Shown here one piece after another: positions 8,428-17,221 of a stretch of DNA of 64,000 nt. The stretch lies in assembly GCF_007096885.1 (NCBI RefSeq), contig NZ_VJNO01000009.1:1-64000 (forward strand). Direction: 5' to 3'. This DNA is from Streptomyces sp. 130. GTDB taxonomy: Bacteria; Actinomycetota; Actinomycetes; Streptomycetales; Streptomycetaceae. Position numbers and translations under genes: made by a program. The notes beneath the pieces are model-generated. The model was not told the origin of the DNA, ran no database searches, and worked only from the letters and a program-made list of their open reading frames with translations. Numbering within the stretch: position 1 is the stretch's first letter; each line of letters starts with the position of its first letter.

Positions 8428-9078
8428 GTGGGCACAGCAGTCGACGATGCCGCCGCCGCCGAGTTCCACGACTTCTTCGAGGCCCATTACGCGGAACTGG
8501 CCCGCCTCGCCCATCTGCTGACCGGTGAGGCCGACGCCGCCGACGATCTCGCGGCCGACGCCCTGCTCGCGCTCTGGCACCGCTGGGACCGGGTCCGCGA
8601 GGCCGGGCACCCGGTGGCGTACGCGCGGGGCGTGGTCGCCAACCTGGCCCGGACGCGCATCCGCAGCGCGGTCCGCGAGCGGCGCCGGATCGCCCTTTTC
8701 TGGGCGCCGCGCGGCGGTGGGGACGACGGGGTGGCCGAGGGGCCCGACGTGCCGGCGGTGGTGGACGTGCAGGAGGCGTTGCGGCGGCTGCCGTTCCGCA
8801 AGCGGGCCTGCGTGGTGCTGCGGCACGCCTTCGACCTCTCGGAGCGGGACACCGCGCTGGTGCTGGGGATCTCGGTGGGCACGGTGAAGAGCCAGACCTC
8901 GCGCGGCGTCGCGGAACTGCAGCGGCTGCTCGGGGGCGTCCTGCCGGTCGGGGTCGGACGGGCCGCGGCGTCCGGTGCGGTGCGCAGCGAGGCGCCGGAG
9001 CGTCGTGACGGCGGAGCCATCGGGATGTTCCGGCGACGCGGCGAGATGCCGTGCCAGGCGTCGCGGACCCGGCCATGA
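8428..9078 (+). CDS. ECF RNA polymerase sigma factor, SigE family type
   Basis: 216 aa. Region 2 (FEAHYAELARLAHLLTGEADAADDLAADALLALWHRW) and region 4 (LRRLPFRKRACVVLRHAFDLSERDTALVLGISVGTVKSQTSRG) are both clear. Length is that of a group 4 sigma factor with a C-terminal tail of about 35 residues. GTG 8428 has a strong purine-rich ribosome site (AGGGGGACGAGG). It is followed 82 nt later by a gene for a single-span membrane protein, a common ECF pairing. The regulon cannot be read from here. Confidence 0.88.
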   Translation: MGTAVDDAAAAEFHDFFEAHYAELARLAHLLTGEADAADDLAADALLALWHRWDRVREAGHPVAYARGVVANLARTRIRSAVRERRRIALFWAPRGGGDDGVAEGPDVPAVVDVQEALRRLPFRKRACVVLRHAFDLSERDTALVLGISVGTVKSQTSRGVAELQRLLGGVLPVGVGRAAASGAVRSEAPERRDGGAIGMFRRRGEMPCQASRTRP

Positions 9079-9160
9079 TCGGCAAGACGCCCCCGGGGAC
9101 CGGGACGCCCGCCGCGCGGGTCCGGACGGCCGTCGAGGCGCAGCGCAGCGGAGGAGACCG

Positions 9161-9925
9161 GTGAAGGACGAGGAGCTGTCCGGGCGGCTGCGGGAGGCCG
9201 CCGGGGCCCACCGCCCCGACCGGGCCCGGATGCTGGCCCGGATCGAGCGCGGGATGGCGGGCGGCGGCCCGGCACCCCGGTCCGTGCGCCCGCCGCGCGC
9301 GGTGCGCCCGTGGCTGCGCGTGGCCGGGGCGACGGCGGCGGTCTGCGGGGTGCTGGCGGCCGGGGCGTTCGCGGTCACCACGGCGGGCGACGACGACCGG
9401 GCGCGCGGCGGGCAGGCGGCCTCGGCGCCCTCCGCCGCCCCTGACTCCGGGGCCCCTGACTCCCCGGCGCCGGACTCCCCCGCCGCGAAGGCACCCGGTG
9501 ACGCGGCGGCCCCCGGTGGGCTGCGGCCCGAGGACGGACCGCTGTGGACCGGTGGCGTGGTGGACCCGCACTCCAACGCGTACTGGGCGCAGAGCAACGT
9601 CACGCTGCGGACCACCGAGCCGCTGTCCGCGCTCACCGTGGAGCTGCGGGTCGCCCAGACCGGCGGGGTGAACAGCACCGGCTCCTGGCGCTCGCTGCCC
9701 GAGCCGGACTTCACCGTCTCGGTGAACGAGAGCGGCGGCTTTCTGGTCTACCGGTGGACGCTGCGTGCCGGGCGGACCGTCCCGGCCGGCACGCACACGT
9801 TCGCCGGGCAGTACAACCACGCGGAGGGCGACCGGGACGCCACCGGCGACTACGTGACCGCGCACGCGGTCCGTGCCTCGGGCGGAAAGGCGTCGGTGGG
9901 CGACCGCTTCCGGCGTTCGCGCTGA
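9161..9925 (+). CDS. Membrane-anchored protein paired with ECF sigma factor
   Basis: 254 aa. A short cytoplasmic N-terminus (KDEELSGRLREAAGAHRPDRARMLARIERGM) is followed by one transmembrane segment (residues about 47-70), a low-complexity Ser/Ala/Pro/Asp linker (about 83-118) and an extracellular beta-rich domain (GPLWTGGVVDPHSNAYWAQSNVTLRTT onward). This topology and the position after the sigma gene fit an anti-sigma or co-regulated surface protein, but no ZAS zinc motif is seen. GTG 9161 is preceded by GGAGGAGA. Function is not assigned. Confidence 0.75.
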   Translation: MKDEELSGRLREAAGAHRPDRARMLARIERGMAGGGPAPRSVRPPRAVRPWLRVAGATAAVCGVLAAGAFAVTTAGDDDRARGGQAASAPSAAPDSGAPDSPAPDSPAAKAPGDAAAPGGLRPEDGPLWTGGVVDPHSNAYWAQSNVTLRTTEPLSALTVELRVAQTGGVNSTGSWRSLPEPDFTVSVNESGGFLVYRWTLRAGRTVPAGTHTFAGQYNHAEGDRDATGDYVTAHAVRASGGKASVGDRFRRSR

Positions 9926-9940
9926 CCGGCCCCCGGCCCC

Positions 9941-11032
9941 CTACGGCCGCCAGTCGCCGAACCACGCGGCCGGGGTGTGCTCCCGCGCCTCGGTCCGGGA
10001 GAGCTGCGGCCGGCCGGCGGGGACGGTGACGCGGGCGCCCGGGCCCGTGTTGCGGTACTCCGCGAACCGCTGGTCCTGCCACGGGAAGCCGGCCGACATG
10101 GTGCCGTACGGCTCGTCCGTGTCGATGCCCGCGCCGAGGTGGCTTTCGCGCACGGTCAGCATCGGGTGCGCGGTGAGGTCCGAGGACGGCACCCAGGGGC
10201 GGGCCAGCTTGAAGTACCCGCGGGGGGCGGTGCTGGTGACGCGGGAGCGCAGCACCAGGAAGCCGTGCGGGTTGGTCCCGGCGGTGCTGGGCGCGAAGAC
10301 GAAGCCGTGGGGCGGCCCGGCCAGGTCGGTGCGGACCAGGGTGCGGAAGTGGCAGCGGTCCCAGACCGCCGACGCCCGGCCGAAGACGAAGTCGACGTCC
10401 CCTTCCACGTAGCAGTCGCGGTAGTACTGCCGGGCGAAGACGGTGAGCGACGGGGAGTCCGCGTACAGCGTGTCCTGGTGGCCCAGGAAGCGGCAGCCGG
10501 TGAACGACGAGCGGTCGCCGGTCACCTTGACGGCGACGGCCTGGGTGCCGGTGTAGTCCGGGTGGTCGGCGCGCAGCCAGTCGTTGGCGAAGGTCAGATC
10601 GCGGGCGGTGAGTCCGGCGGGCCGGGCGGTGACGGTGGCGGACCCGCTGGTGCCGTAGGTGCCCGAGCCGTCGGGGCGCGGGGTGCCGTTGGCGTTGTCG
10701 TACACGATCACCGTGTCGCGCGGGTCGCCGCTCGCGCCGATGAGGGTGAGGCCGGTCCGGTCGGCCGGGATGTCGACGGTCTCCCGGTAGGTGCCCGGGG
10801 CGATGACCAGGGTGCGCCCGGTGCCGGTGGCCGCGTCCACGGCGGCCTGGACGGTGGTGTGGTCGCCCCGGCCCCGGGCGTCGACGTACAGGGTCGCGCG
10901 GTCGAGGCGGCGGGCGGGTGAGCCGTAGCGGCCGAAGGGGCGGGCGTGGGCGGCGGCGGGCGGGGCGGTGGAGAGGGCGAGTGCGGTGGTGGAGCCGGCG
11001 AGGAGGGCCAGGGCGGCACGGCGGGTGGGCAT
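9941..11032 (-). CDS. Secreted pectin methylesterase (CE8)
   Basis: 363 aa. A twin-arginine signal peptide (MPTRRAALALL..., cut near AHA) precedes a right-handed beta-helix pectinesterase. The catalytic acid/base Asp187 is in GHQDTLY (184-190) and the nucleophile Asp214 in DVDFVFG (212-218). The oxyanion Gln is in TGTQAVAV. It demethylates homogalacturonan so that the pectate lyase upstream in the operon can cleave it. The ribosome site AAAGGAG sits 5 nt before ATG. It is the last gene of the roughly 10-kb pectin operon. Confidence 0.93.
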   Translation of the reverse strand: MPTRRAALALLAGSTTALALSTAPPAAAHARPFGRYGSPARRLDRATLYVDARGRGDHTTVQAAVDAATGTGRTLVIAPGTYRETVDIPADRTGLTLIGASGDPRDTVIVYDNANGTPRPDGSGTYGTSGSATVTARPAGLTARDLTFANDWLRADHPDYTGTQAVAVKVTGDRSSFTGCRFLGHQDTLYADSPSLTVFARQYYRDCYVEGDVDFVFGRASAVWDRCHFRTLVRTDLAGPPHGFVFAPSTAGTNPHGFLVLRSRVTSTAPRGYFKLARPWVPSSDLTAHPMLTVRESHLGAGIDTDEPYGTMSAGFPWQDQRFAEYRNTGPGARVTVPAGRPQLSRTEAREHTPAAWFGDWRP

Positions 11033-11101
11033 GGGTACTCCTTTGCGGGGGCGGCCTCCGCCGGCGCCGCGCGGGCGCCGGCGGAGGAAGGGGGGCGGCT
11101 G

Positions 11102-12448
11102 TCAGGCGCCGGGCAGCCGGCCCGCGCCCGCGCCGAGGCCCACGGTGAGCGGGACCAGCAGCGGGTGGTCGACCCGGTTGCGCAGGGTCGGGGTCCAGCC
11201 GGCGCCCGTGGTCAGCTGCTCCTCGGGAACGCCCGCGTTGTGGACGGCGATCAGGTCCGTGCGGCGGCCGTTGACCCAGTTGTCGGAGGCCGTCAGCGAG
11301 GACTCGGACCACTTCTTGAGGATCTTCGCCTTGTCGAACTCGCCGCTCAGCGAGAACGCGTTGTGCTCGGCGACCAGGTGGGACTCGGCGCCGATCCCGT
11401 ACGTGTAGCCGTAGACGCTGCCCTTCGTGGCGACGAAGTGGTTGTTGTACGAGTCGACCTGGCCGAAGCGGACGCGGGGCGCGCGCTCGTTGAGGTCCTT
11501 GAACAGGTTGTGGTGCAGGGTGACGCGGAGCTTGCCCCGGTCGGTGTCGCCGGCCTTGTCGCTGTTGCCGATCAGCATCGTCTTGTCGTGGTCCTTGAGG
11601 ACGTTCCACGAGGCGGTGACCAGGTCGGCGCCCTTGACGATGTCGAAGAGCCCGTCGTGCTGCTGGTACAGCTCGTTGAAGTAGCGGGGCTGGTCGGCGT
11701 CGGAGCGGTCCCCGTCGCTGAAGGTGTTGTGGTCGACCCAGACGTGGTCGGAGCCGTAGACGACGAGGTTGTCGTACTCGGAGTTCCAGTGGCCGGTCTC
11801 GCCGTCGGTCGGGTCCCACTGCGGGAAGCAGTCGTAGGTGTCCTCGAAGCTGATGTTGCGGACGATGACGTTGGAGACGTTCTGGATCTGGATCGAGGCG
11901 CCGATGACCGTGGCGTCCTTGCCGACGCCGATCAGCGTGGTGTTGGACGGCACGTAGACGTTGACGGCGGCCTTCTGGAGCTTGGCGGAGGCGAGCCGGG
12001 CGTCCTCCATCGGCCCGGAGGGGACCTCCTCGCGGCCCCAGGTCTCGGGGTCGTAGGCGGCGAGGTACTTGTCCAGGGTGTAGCCGTCCGTCTGGTAGGC
12101 CTCGCAGTCGATCGGGTTGCCCTCGGCGTCGGCGTTGCCGTGGATGGTCCCGGCGATCCGGACGATCTTCGGCGCGTCGCCCGCGTCCTCGAAGGCGGCG
12201 ATGAGTTCGGCGCGGTTGTGGACGGTGTAGACGTGGTCGGGCGTCGCGGCGGCACCGCCGGTGGTGGAGCCCTCGGCGGAGGCCCAGCCGTCGCCCTTGG
12301 CGAGGACGGCGCGCTCGATGCCCTTCTTTCCGTGCGGGTGCGGGGCCGCCTGGGCGGGGACGCTCAGGGCGAGGGCCAGCGAGGCGCAGCCCATCGCGAC
12401 GGCGACGGCACGGGCGCGGTTCCTGCGAGCAGAGGTGTATGCGGACAT
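11102..12448 (-). CDS. Secreted pectate lyase (PL1)
   Basis: 448 aa. A Sec-type signal peptide (residues 1-34, ending AQA) is followed by a PL1 parallel beta-helix. Visible are the calcium-binding region VWVDHNTFSDGDRSDADQP and the catalytic-arginine segment LNERAPRVRFGQVDSYNNH. It cleaves de-esterified polygalacturonate by beta-elimination outside the cell, giving unsaturated oligogalacturonides. GAGGA lies just before ATG 12448. No GH88/GH105 unsaturated-uronyl hydrolase or KduI/KduD is in the window, so processing of the unsaturated ends must occur elsewhere. Confidence 0.93.
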   Translation of the reverse strand: MSAYTSARRNRARAVAVAMGCASLALALSVPAQAAPHPHGKKGIERAVLAKGDGWASAEGSTTGGAAATPDHVYTVHNRAELIAAFEDAGDAPKIVRIAGTIHGNADAEGNPIDCEAYQTDGYTLDKYLAAYDPETWGREEVPSGPMEDARLASAKLQKAAVNVYVPSNTTLIGVGKDATVIGASIQIQNVSNVIVRNISFEDTYDCFPQWDPTDGETGHWNSEYDNLVVYGSDHVWVDHNTFSDGDRSDADQPRYFNELYQQHDGLFDIVKGADLVTASWNVLKDHDKTMLIGNSDKAGDTDRGKLRVTLHHNLFKDLNERAPRVRFGQVDSYNNHFVATKGSVYGYTYGIGAESHLVAEHNAFSLSGEFDKAKILKKWSESSLTASDNWVNGRRTDLIAVHNAGVPEEQLTTGAGWTPTLRNRVDHPLLVPLTVGLGAGAGRLPGA

Positions 12449-12510
12449 GACAAATCCTCGGTTCTGGTGCGGGACCTGTGGAAGGAGGAGAAAGGGGGGT
12501 GGCGCGGGCG

Positions 12511-13332
12511 TCAGGAGGCCGGCGGCCAGCTGATCCACGTCTCGGGTATGCGGGCGCCGAGCCGGCGCAGTTCACGCGGGGCGAGCACGCGCGCGTCGAG
12601 CAGGGCGTGCGCCGTCATCCGGGCGACCTCGACGGCGCCGGCGGGCCGGAAGTGGGTGTTGTCCTGCCGCCCGTCGGGGTAGTTGGGGGACTCGCCGGGC
12701 GCCAGCCAGTTGAAGTACGCCTCGGTGCCGTCGGGGCCGAGTTCCTGCCAGCGTGCGAGGGTGCGGGCCTGGAGGTCGAGCAGGGGGACCCGCTGCTCGG
12801 CGGCCAGGGCGCGCATGGCGGCCGGGTAGTCGCCGTGGGTGGCTTTCGCGGTGCCGTCGGCGGCGAACCTGCGGCGCTCGACCGGGGTGATGAGCACGGG
12901 CCGGGCGCGCCGGGCGCGGGCCTCGGCGATGTAGACGCGCAGGTGGTCCTGGTAGGTGGTGTACGGGTCGGTGCCGCGCGCCGGGTCCTCGGTCTTCTCG
13001 TCGTTGTGCCCGAACTGGATCAGCAGGAGGTCGTCCGGGCGGACGTCCGGCAGCAGGGCGGCGAGCAGTCCCTCGTCGATGAAGCTCTTGGAACTGCGGC
13101 CGTTCACGGCGTGGTTGGCCACGGTGAGCCCGTGGCCGAGGAAGAACGGCAGGGCCATGCCCCAGCCGGTCTCGGGGGCGGCGTCGGCGTACTTCTGCGC
13201 GGCCGTCGAGTCGCCCGCGATGTGCACGGTGCGGGTGCGGCGGGCGGCGCCGTGCGCCGTCGCCGGGGTGGCGGCGAGCGCCAGGGGCAGCGCGGCGAGC
13301 GCTGCCGCGGTCTGCCTGCGGGTGAGTGACAC
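12511..13332 (-). CDS. Rhamnogalacturonan acetylesterase (CE12, SGNH hydrolase)
   Basis: 273 aa. A twin-arginine signal (SLTRRQTAAAL) is followed by a GDSL/SGNH hydrolase: block I GDST with nucleophile Ser42, block II NGRSSKSF, block III FGHND, and block V DNTHF carrying the catalytic Asp and His. Close spacing to RGAE-type CE12 enzymes indicates removal of acetyl groups from rhamnogalacturonan, the hairy region of pectin. The start is GTG 13332. It sits between the binding-protein and pectate-lyase genes in one direction and is probably co-transcribed. Confidence 0.9.
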   Translation of the reverse strand: MSLTRRQTAAALAALPLALAATPATAHGAARRTRTVHIAGDSTAAQKYADAAPETGWGMALPFFLGHGLTVANHAVNGRSSKSFIDEGLLAALLPDVRPDDLLLIQFGHNDEKTEDPARGTDPYTTYQDHLRVYIAEARARRARPVLITPVERRRFAADGTAKATHGDYPAAMRALAAEQRVPLLDLQARTLARWQELGPDGTEAYFNWLAPGESPNYPDGRQDNTHFRPAGAVEVARMTAHALLDARVLAPRELRRLGARIPETWISWPPAS

Positions 13333-13441
13333 GGGGGAACTGCCTCTCTCGTGGGTGGGTACGCAGAAGGGCAGGGGCGGCGGGGCGGGGCGGGCCGTTT
13401 GGGACGGTCCCGCCGCCGGCCCCGCGCCGGCGGGAGCGGGG

Positions 13442-14776
13442 TCAGCCCTCGCTCCGCTCCTTCCACTCCTTCTGGGCCGCGTTCAGCTCGTCGGCCATCT
13501 TGTCCAGGAACGCCTTGGCCGTGACCTTGCCGAGCAGCAGCTTCTGGAACTCCGGCTCGTTGTCGGCCTTGCTGATGTTGTTCCAGTCGGGCAGGTAGTA
13601 CGGCAGCTGCACGATCTTGGTGGAGCCGTCGGTGAGGGCCTTCGCGGCCAGCTCGGTCGGCGCGGCCTCGCTGATCCACGGGTCCTTGGCGGCCTCGGTG
13701 TTGGCCGGGATGGCGCCGGCGGACTCGTTCCACTTGCTGTTCGACTCGTGCGAGGCGGCGAACTCGATGAACTTCCAGGCGGCCGTCTTGTTCTTGCTCG
13801 CCTTGAACAGACCGAGGCCGTCGACCGGGTTGGAGACCTGGACGCGGGTGCCGCCGTCGCCGATCGGGTTGGGTATGCCGGCGAACTTGTCCTTGCCGAG
13901 GGCCTTCAGGTGGTCCTGGTAGGAGCCGAGGTTGTGGCTCAGCATGCCGATGGTGCCGGTGTCGAACTGGGCGACCATCTTGGTGAAGTCGTTGTTGACG
14001 TCGGCGGACGGCGTCGCCTTCTTGTAGAGGGCGGCGTACTTCTCCAGCGCCGCCACGTTCTTCGGGTCGTTGAGGGTGGTCTTGTCGCCGTTCCAGAACT
14101 CCGTGATGCCCGACTGCCCGTACGCCGCGTCGATGGCCTGGGCGATCGAGCCGGCGCCGCCGCGGATGGTGTAGCCGAACTTGTTGTTCCCGGCGTCGGT
14201 CAGCTTCTCGGCCGCCTCGTAGAACTTCGCCCAGGTGGTCGGCGCTTCGAGGCCCGCCGCCTTGAAGAGGTCGGTGCGGTACCACAGCGCGCCGTTGTTC
14301 GCGGAGGTCGGCACGGTGTACATCTCGCCGCCCCGGCCGGCCGCGTCCTTGACGCTCTCGACCATGCCCTCGACGAGCTTGCCGTTCAGCGAGGAGTCCT
14401 TGATGCGGTCGCCCAGCGGTTCCAGGGCCTCCTGGGAGACGATGTTGGCCAGGTAGGCGGTGCCGACGCCGCCGACGTCCGGCACGCCGCCGCCCGCGAT
14501 GGCCGTGTCGTACTTGGACTGCACGTCGGCGATCGGGATCGGCACGTACTTGACCTTGATGTCCGGGTACTTCTTCTCGAAGTCCTGGATGATCTCCTTC
14601 CAGACGGCGGTGCGCGGACCGCCGTTGTTGTCCCAGAAGGTGATCTCGCCCTTGCCGCTGCCCTCGTTGCCGCTGTCGCTGCCGTCGTCGCCGCAGGCGG
14701 TCGCCGTCAGGGCGAGCACCGCCGCGAGGGAGACGGCGGCCGTGGCGCGCCCCCGCTGCGTCTTCGAGATGTTCAT
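13442..14776 (-). CDS. Sugar ABC transporter solute-binding lipoprotein
   Basis: 444 aa. A signal peptide ends in the lipobox LTATAC with the lipidated Cys28, followed by a Gly/Ser/Asp-rich linker and a family-1 (CUT1) solute-binding fold starting GEITFWDNNGG. It should capture pectin-derived oligosaccharides for the permeases at 18.4-20.2 kb. Unusually, it is separated from them by three enzyme genes, though still in the same direction. Its leader carries three tandem 9-mers rich in GAGA (14791-14817), which may boost translation of this high-demand subunit. Confidence 0.92.
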   Translation of the reverse strand: MNISKTQRGRATAAVSLAAVLALTATACGDDGSDSGNEGSGKGEITFWDNNGGPRTAVWKEIIQDFEKKYPDIKVKYVPIPIADVQSKYDTAIAGGGVPDVGGVGTAYLANIVSQEALEPLGDRIKDSSLNGKLVEGMVESVKDAAGRGGEMYTVPTSANNGALWYRTDLFKAAGLEAPTTWAKFYEAAEKLTDAGNNKFGYTIRGGAGSIAQAIDAAYGQSGITEFWNGDKTTLNDPKNVAALEKYAALYKKATPSADVNNDFTKMVAQFDTGTIGMLSHNLGSYQDHLKALGKDKFAGIPNPIGDGGTRVQVSNPVDGLGLFKASKNKTAAWKFIEFAASHESNSKWNESAGAIPANTEAAKDPWISEAAPTELAAKALTDGSTKIVQLPYYLPDWNNISKADNEPEFQKLLLGKVTAKAFLDKMADELNAAQKEWKERSEG

Positions 14777-14790
14777 GATCGGCTCTTCTC

Positions 14791-14817
14791 TCTCGGTTCT
14801 CTCGGGTCTCTCGGGTC
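14791..14817 (-). repeat. Three 9-bp Shine-Dalgarno-like tandem repeats
   Basis: Minus-strand units GACCCGAGA, GACCCGAGA, GAACCGAGA, then GAGAAGAG just before the binding-protein ATG at 14776. This is a stack of purine-rich, ribosome-site-like motifs in the 82-nt gap after the GH43 gene. Confidence 0.6.
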
Positions 14818-14858
14818 GTGCGCGTGCATGGGGGGTTGTGCGCCGGACGGTGGTCCGG

Positions 14859-16397
14859 TTACGCGGTTACGTGGAAGCCGGTGAAGCGGGCGGTCCCGGT
14901 CGGGCCCGTCCCGGGCGGCGCGGTGGCGAACAGTCCGAGCAGCGCGCCGACCCAGCGCCACGGGGTGGCGGCGAAGACCTGCCCGGAGGGCCGGAACCCG
15001 CCCCCGTCCCCGGTGTCGGCGAGGAAGCGGCACCGGGCGCCGGGCGCCACCTCGATCCGCAGCCGCGCCGTGCCCGAGGGCGCCGGCCTGGCGTGCCCGG
15101 CGTCGCGCTCGGCGGTGGCGGTGGTCTCGGCGAACCGGTGCACCAGCCGCACCCCGCCCTCCGCCTCGCGTTCGAGGCCGATCCAGGAGTAGGCGTCGCC
15201 GAGCACGGCGAACCCCGCCCTGGCCCCGGGCGCCTCGCTGTCCAGGGCGAGCCCGACCTCGGCGGTGAACGTCTCGGCGGGCAGCCGCTGGACCAGTACG
15301 TGGGGCAGGAGCCGCAGGTCGTGCGCGTCCCGGGCCGGTACGCAGCTCAGCCGCAGCCCGTCCCCGGCGTGCTCGACGGTCCAGCCGGGGCGCGGGTTCG
15401 CCGTCCACTGCCACTGCCTGCCGTACCGGCCGCCCGGGAAGCCGTCGTCGCAGGCCGGGGCCTCGACGGGCTGGGCGGGCAGGGCGGGCTTGCGGTGCGT
15501 GGCGACGGGTTCGCCGGCGTCCCCGATGACCGGCCAGCCGTCAGCGTCCCAGCGCATCGGCTGGAGGTGCACCAGCCTCCCGTACGCCCCGCGCTCCTGG
15601 AAGTGCAGGAACCAGTCCTCGCCGGACGGGGTGGTCACCCAGCCGCCCTGGTGCGGGCCGTTGACCCCGGTCCGGCCCTCGGCGAGGACGACGCGCTCCT
15701 CGTACGGGCCGAAGAAGTCGCGGGAGCGGAAGGCGCCCTGCCAGCCGGTCGCGACCCCGCCGGCCGGGGCGAGTATCCAGAACTCGCCGCCGCGCCGGTA
15801 GAGCTTGGGGCCCTCCAGGGTGAACCAGCCGGGCAGGGTGTCGGCGTCGATCAGGGTCTTGCCCCCGTCGAGCAGTTCCCGCCCGTCGGGGCTCATCCGG
15901 TGTCCGGTGAGCCGGTTCTTGATCCCGGAGCGGGACTTGGCCCAGGCGTGCACGAGGTACGCCTCGCCGGTCTCCTCGTCCCACAGCGGGCACGGGTCGA
16001 TCAGTCCGCGTCCGGCCTTCACCAGGTGCGGGGTGGTCCACGGGCCCCGGATGTCCTCGGCGCTGATCTGCTGGATGCCGTGGTCGGGGTCGCCCCAGAA
16101 GATCCAGAACCGTCCGGCGTGGTGCCTGAGCGAGGGCGCCCACACCCCGCAGTCGTGGCGGGGCACCGCGAATTCGGCGGCGGGCTCCAGGCGGTCCAGG
16201 GCGTGCCCGGTCAGCGTCCAGTTGACGAGGTCGCGGGAGTGGAGCAGCGGCAGCCCGGGGGCGCGGCCGAAGCTGGAGGCGGTGAGGTAGAAGTCGTCGC
16301 CGACGCGGATGACGTCCGGGTCGGACCAGTCGGCGTTCAGGACCGGGTTGCGGTAGGTGTCGCCGAGGTCGGCGGTCCAGGGGCGGGTTCCGTTCAC
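14859..16397 (-). CDS. Glycoside hydrolase family 43 with C-terminal beta-sandwich
   Basis: 512 aa without a signal peptide, so intracellular. A five-bladed propeller begins at YRNPVLNADWSDPDVIRVGDDFY, where the Asp is the GH43 catalytic base. GLIDPCPLW holds the pKa-modulating Asp and FTLEGPKLY the acid Glu. Residues about 330-510 form a concanavalin-like domain. GH43 members act on arabinan, arabinofuranosides, xylan or galactan, so in this setting pectin side chains are the likely target. GTG 16397 overlaps the DUF6807 stop as GTGA. Confidence 0.9.
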   Translation of the reverse strand: MNGTRPWTADLGDTYRNPVLNADWSDPDVIRVGDDFYLTASSFGRAPGLPLLHSRDLVNWTLTGHALDRLEPAAEFAVPRHDCGVWAPSLRHHAGRFWIFWGDPDHGIQQISAEDIRGPWTTPHLVKAGRGLIDPCPLWDEETGEAYLVHAWAKSRSGIKNRLTGHRMSPDGRELLDGGKTLIDADTLPGWFTLEGPKLYRRGGEFWILAPAGGVATGWQGAFRSRDFFGPYEERVVLAEGRTGVNGPHQGGWVTTPSGEDWFLHFQERGAYGRLVHLQPMRWDADGWPVIGDAGEPVATHRKPALPAQPVEAPACDDGFPGGRYGRQWQWTANPRPGWTVEHAGDGLRLSCVPARDAHDLRLLPHVLVQRLPAETFTAEVGLALDSEAPGARAGFAVLGDAYSWIGLEREAEGGVRLVHRFAETTATAERDAGHARPAPSGTARLRIEVAPGARCRFLADTGDGGGFRPSGQVFAATPWRWVGALLGLFATAPPGTGPTGTARFTGFHVTA

Positions 16398-17221
16398 GCG
16401 GTCACCGCCCGGCGGACGAGGGCGGCGGCGCCGGCCCGGTCGAGCCGGCCGTCCGCGACGACGGTGACGACGCGGCGTACGACGGTGGCGCCGGCGGGGA
16501 CGGGCAGCCGTTCGGCGGCGGCCAGGGAGGAGCCGACGCCCGGGTACTCGGCGGTGCGCACGAACCACGGGTCGCGGCGGGTCTCCTCGGTGGCCCCGGC
16601 GAAGACCAGGGACCAGCCGTCGCCGCAGAGCGCGACCCAGTCGGCGGCCCGCCCGTGCACCGCCTCCTCGCCGTCCGCCGCCGGGCCGAACACGGCGGGC
16701 GGGGACGCCTCCTTGGGGGCGCGCCAGAAGAAGCCGCCGTATCCGGCGCCGGGGCGGCCGTTGGTGGCGGGGCTGCCGATCGACAGGTCGCCGGGGCCGG
16801 GGTTGGTGAGCGAGAAGGACAGGTCCAGCGCCCAGGCGGTGTCGGAGAGGGCGGTGGCGGCCACCGTGCGGTGTTCGCGCAGCAGTTCGCCGCCGCCGGC
16901 CTCCCAGCCGAGCTCCTCCACGAAGCCGTCCGGGTCGCACAGCTTCCAGCCCAGGTGGCGCTGCGTCCCGTGGTTGTCGAGCACGGTGGGCCCCTGGCCC
17001 CGGACGAAGGTGCGCCCGCCCCAGAAGTTGTGCCCGGAGACGTCCGGGACGGCCACGGAGGCGCCGAGGTGGTGGATGTGGTCGGCCGGGCGCTCCTCGG
17101 TGACGGGGATGCCGGCGAGGGTGGTGACGGGGTGCAGGTAGGGGCGGCCCGCGTCGGCGGGGAGGTAGGTGTAGCGGCCGACGGGGCGGCCGGCGCAGCT
17201 GAGCAGGGCGGTGGTCGTCAT
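16394..17221 (-). CDS. DUF6807 (PmoA-like) protein
   Basis: 275 aa of the DUF6807 family, named PmoA-like after methane monooxygenase annotation but not a membrane protein here. Landmarks are YLHPVTTLAGIPVTEERPADHIHHLGA and SGHNFWGGRTF, a conserved His-rich surface. It is sandwiched by 4-nt overlaps between the Gfo/Idh/MocA oxidoreductase and GH43 genes, so all three should be made in fixed ratio. No biochemical function is established to my knowledge. A sugar mutarotase- or lyase-like role is speculation. Confidence 0.82.
   Translation of the reverse strand: MTTTALLSCAGRPVGRYTYLPADAGRPYLHPVTTLAGIPVTEERPADHIHHLGASVAVPDVSGHNFWGGRTFVRGQGPTVLDNHGTQRHLGWKLCDPDGFVEELGWEAGGGELLREHRTVAATALSDTAWALDLSFSLTNPGPGDLSIGSPATNGRPGAGYGGFFWRAPKEASPPAVFGPAADGEEAVHGRAADWVALCGDGWSLVFAGATEETRRDPWFVRTAEYPGVGSSLAAAERLPVPAGATVVRRVVTVVADGRLDRAGAAALVRRAVTA

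Noticed and set aside
11033..11101. Possible terminator between pectate lyase and pectin methylesterase genes
   Set aside because: The GC-rich gap CGCCGGCGC pairs only weakly and both genes share direction, so read-through is the simpler reading.
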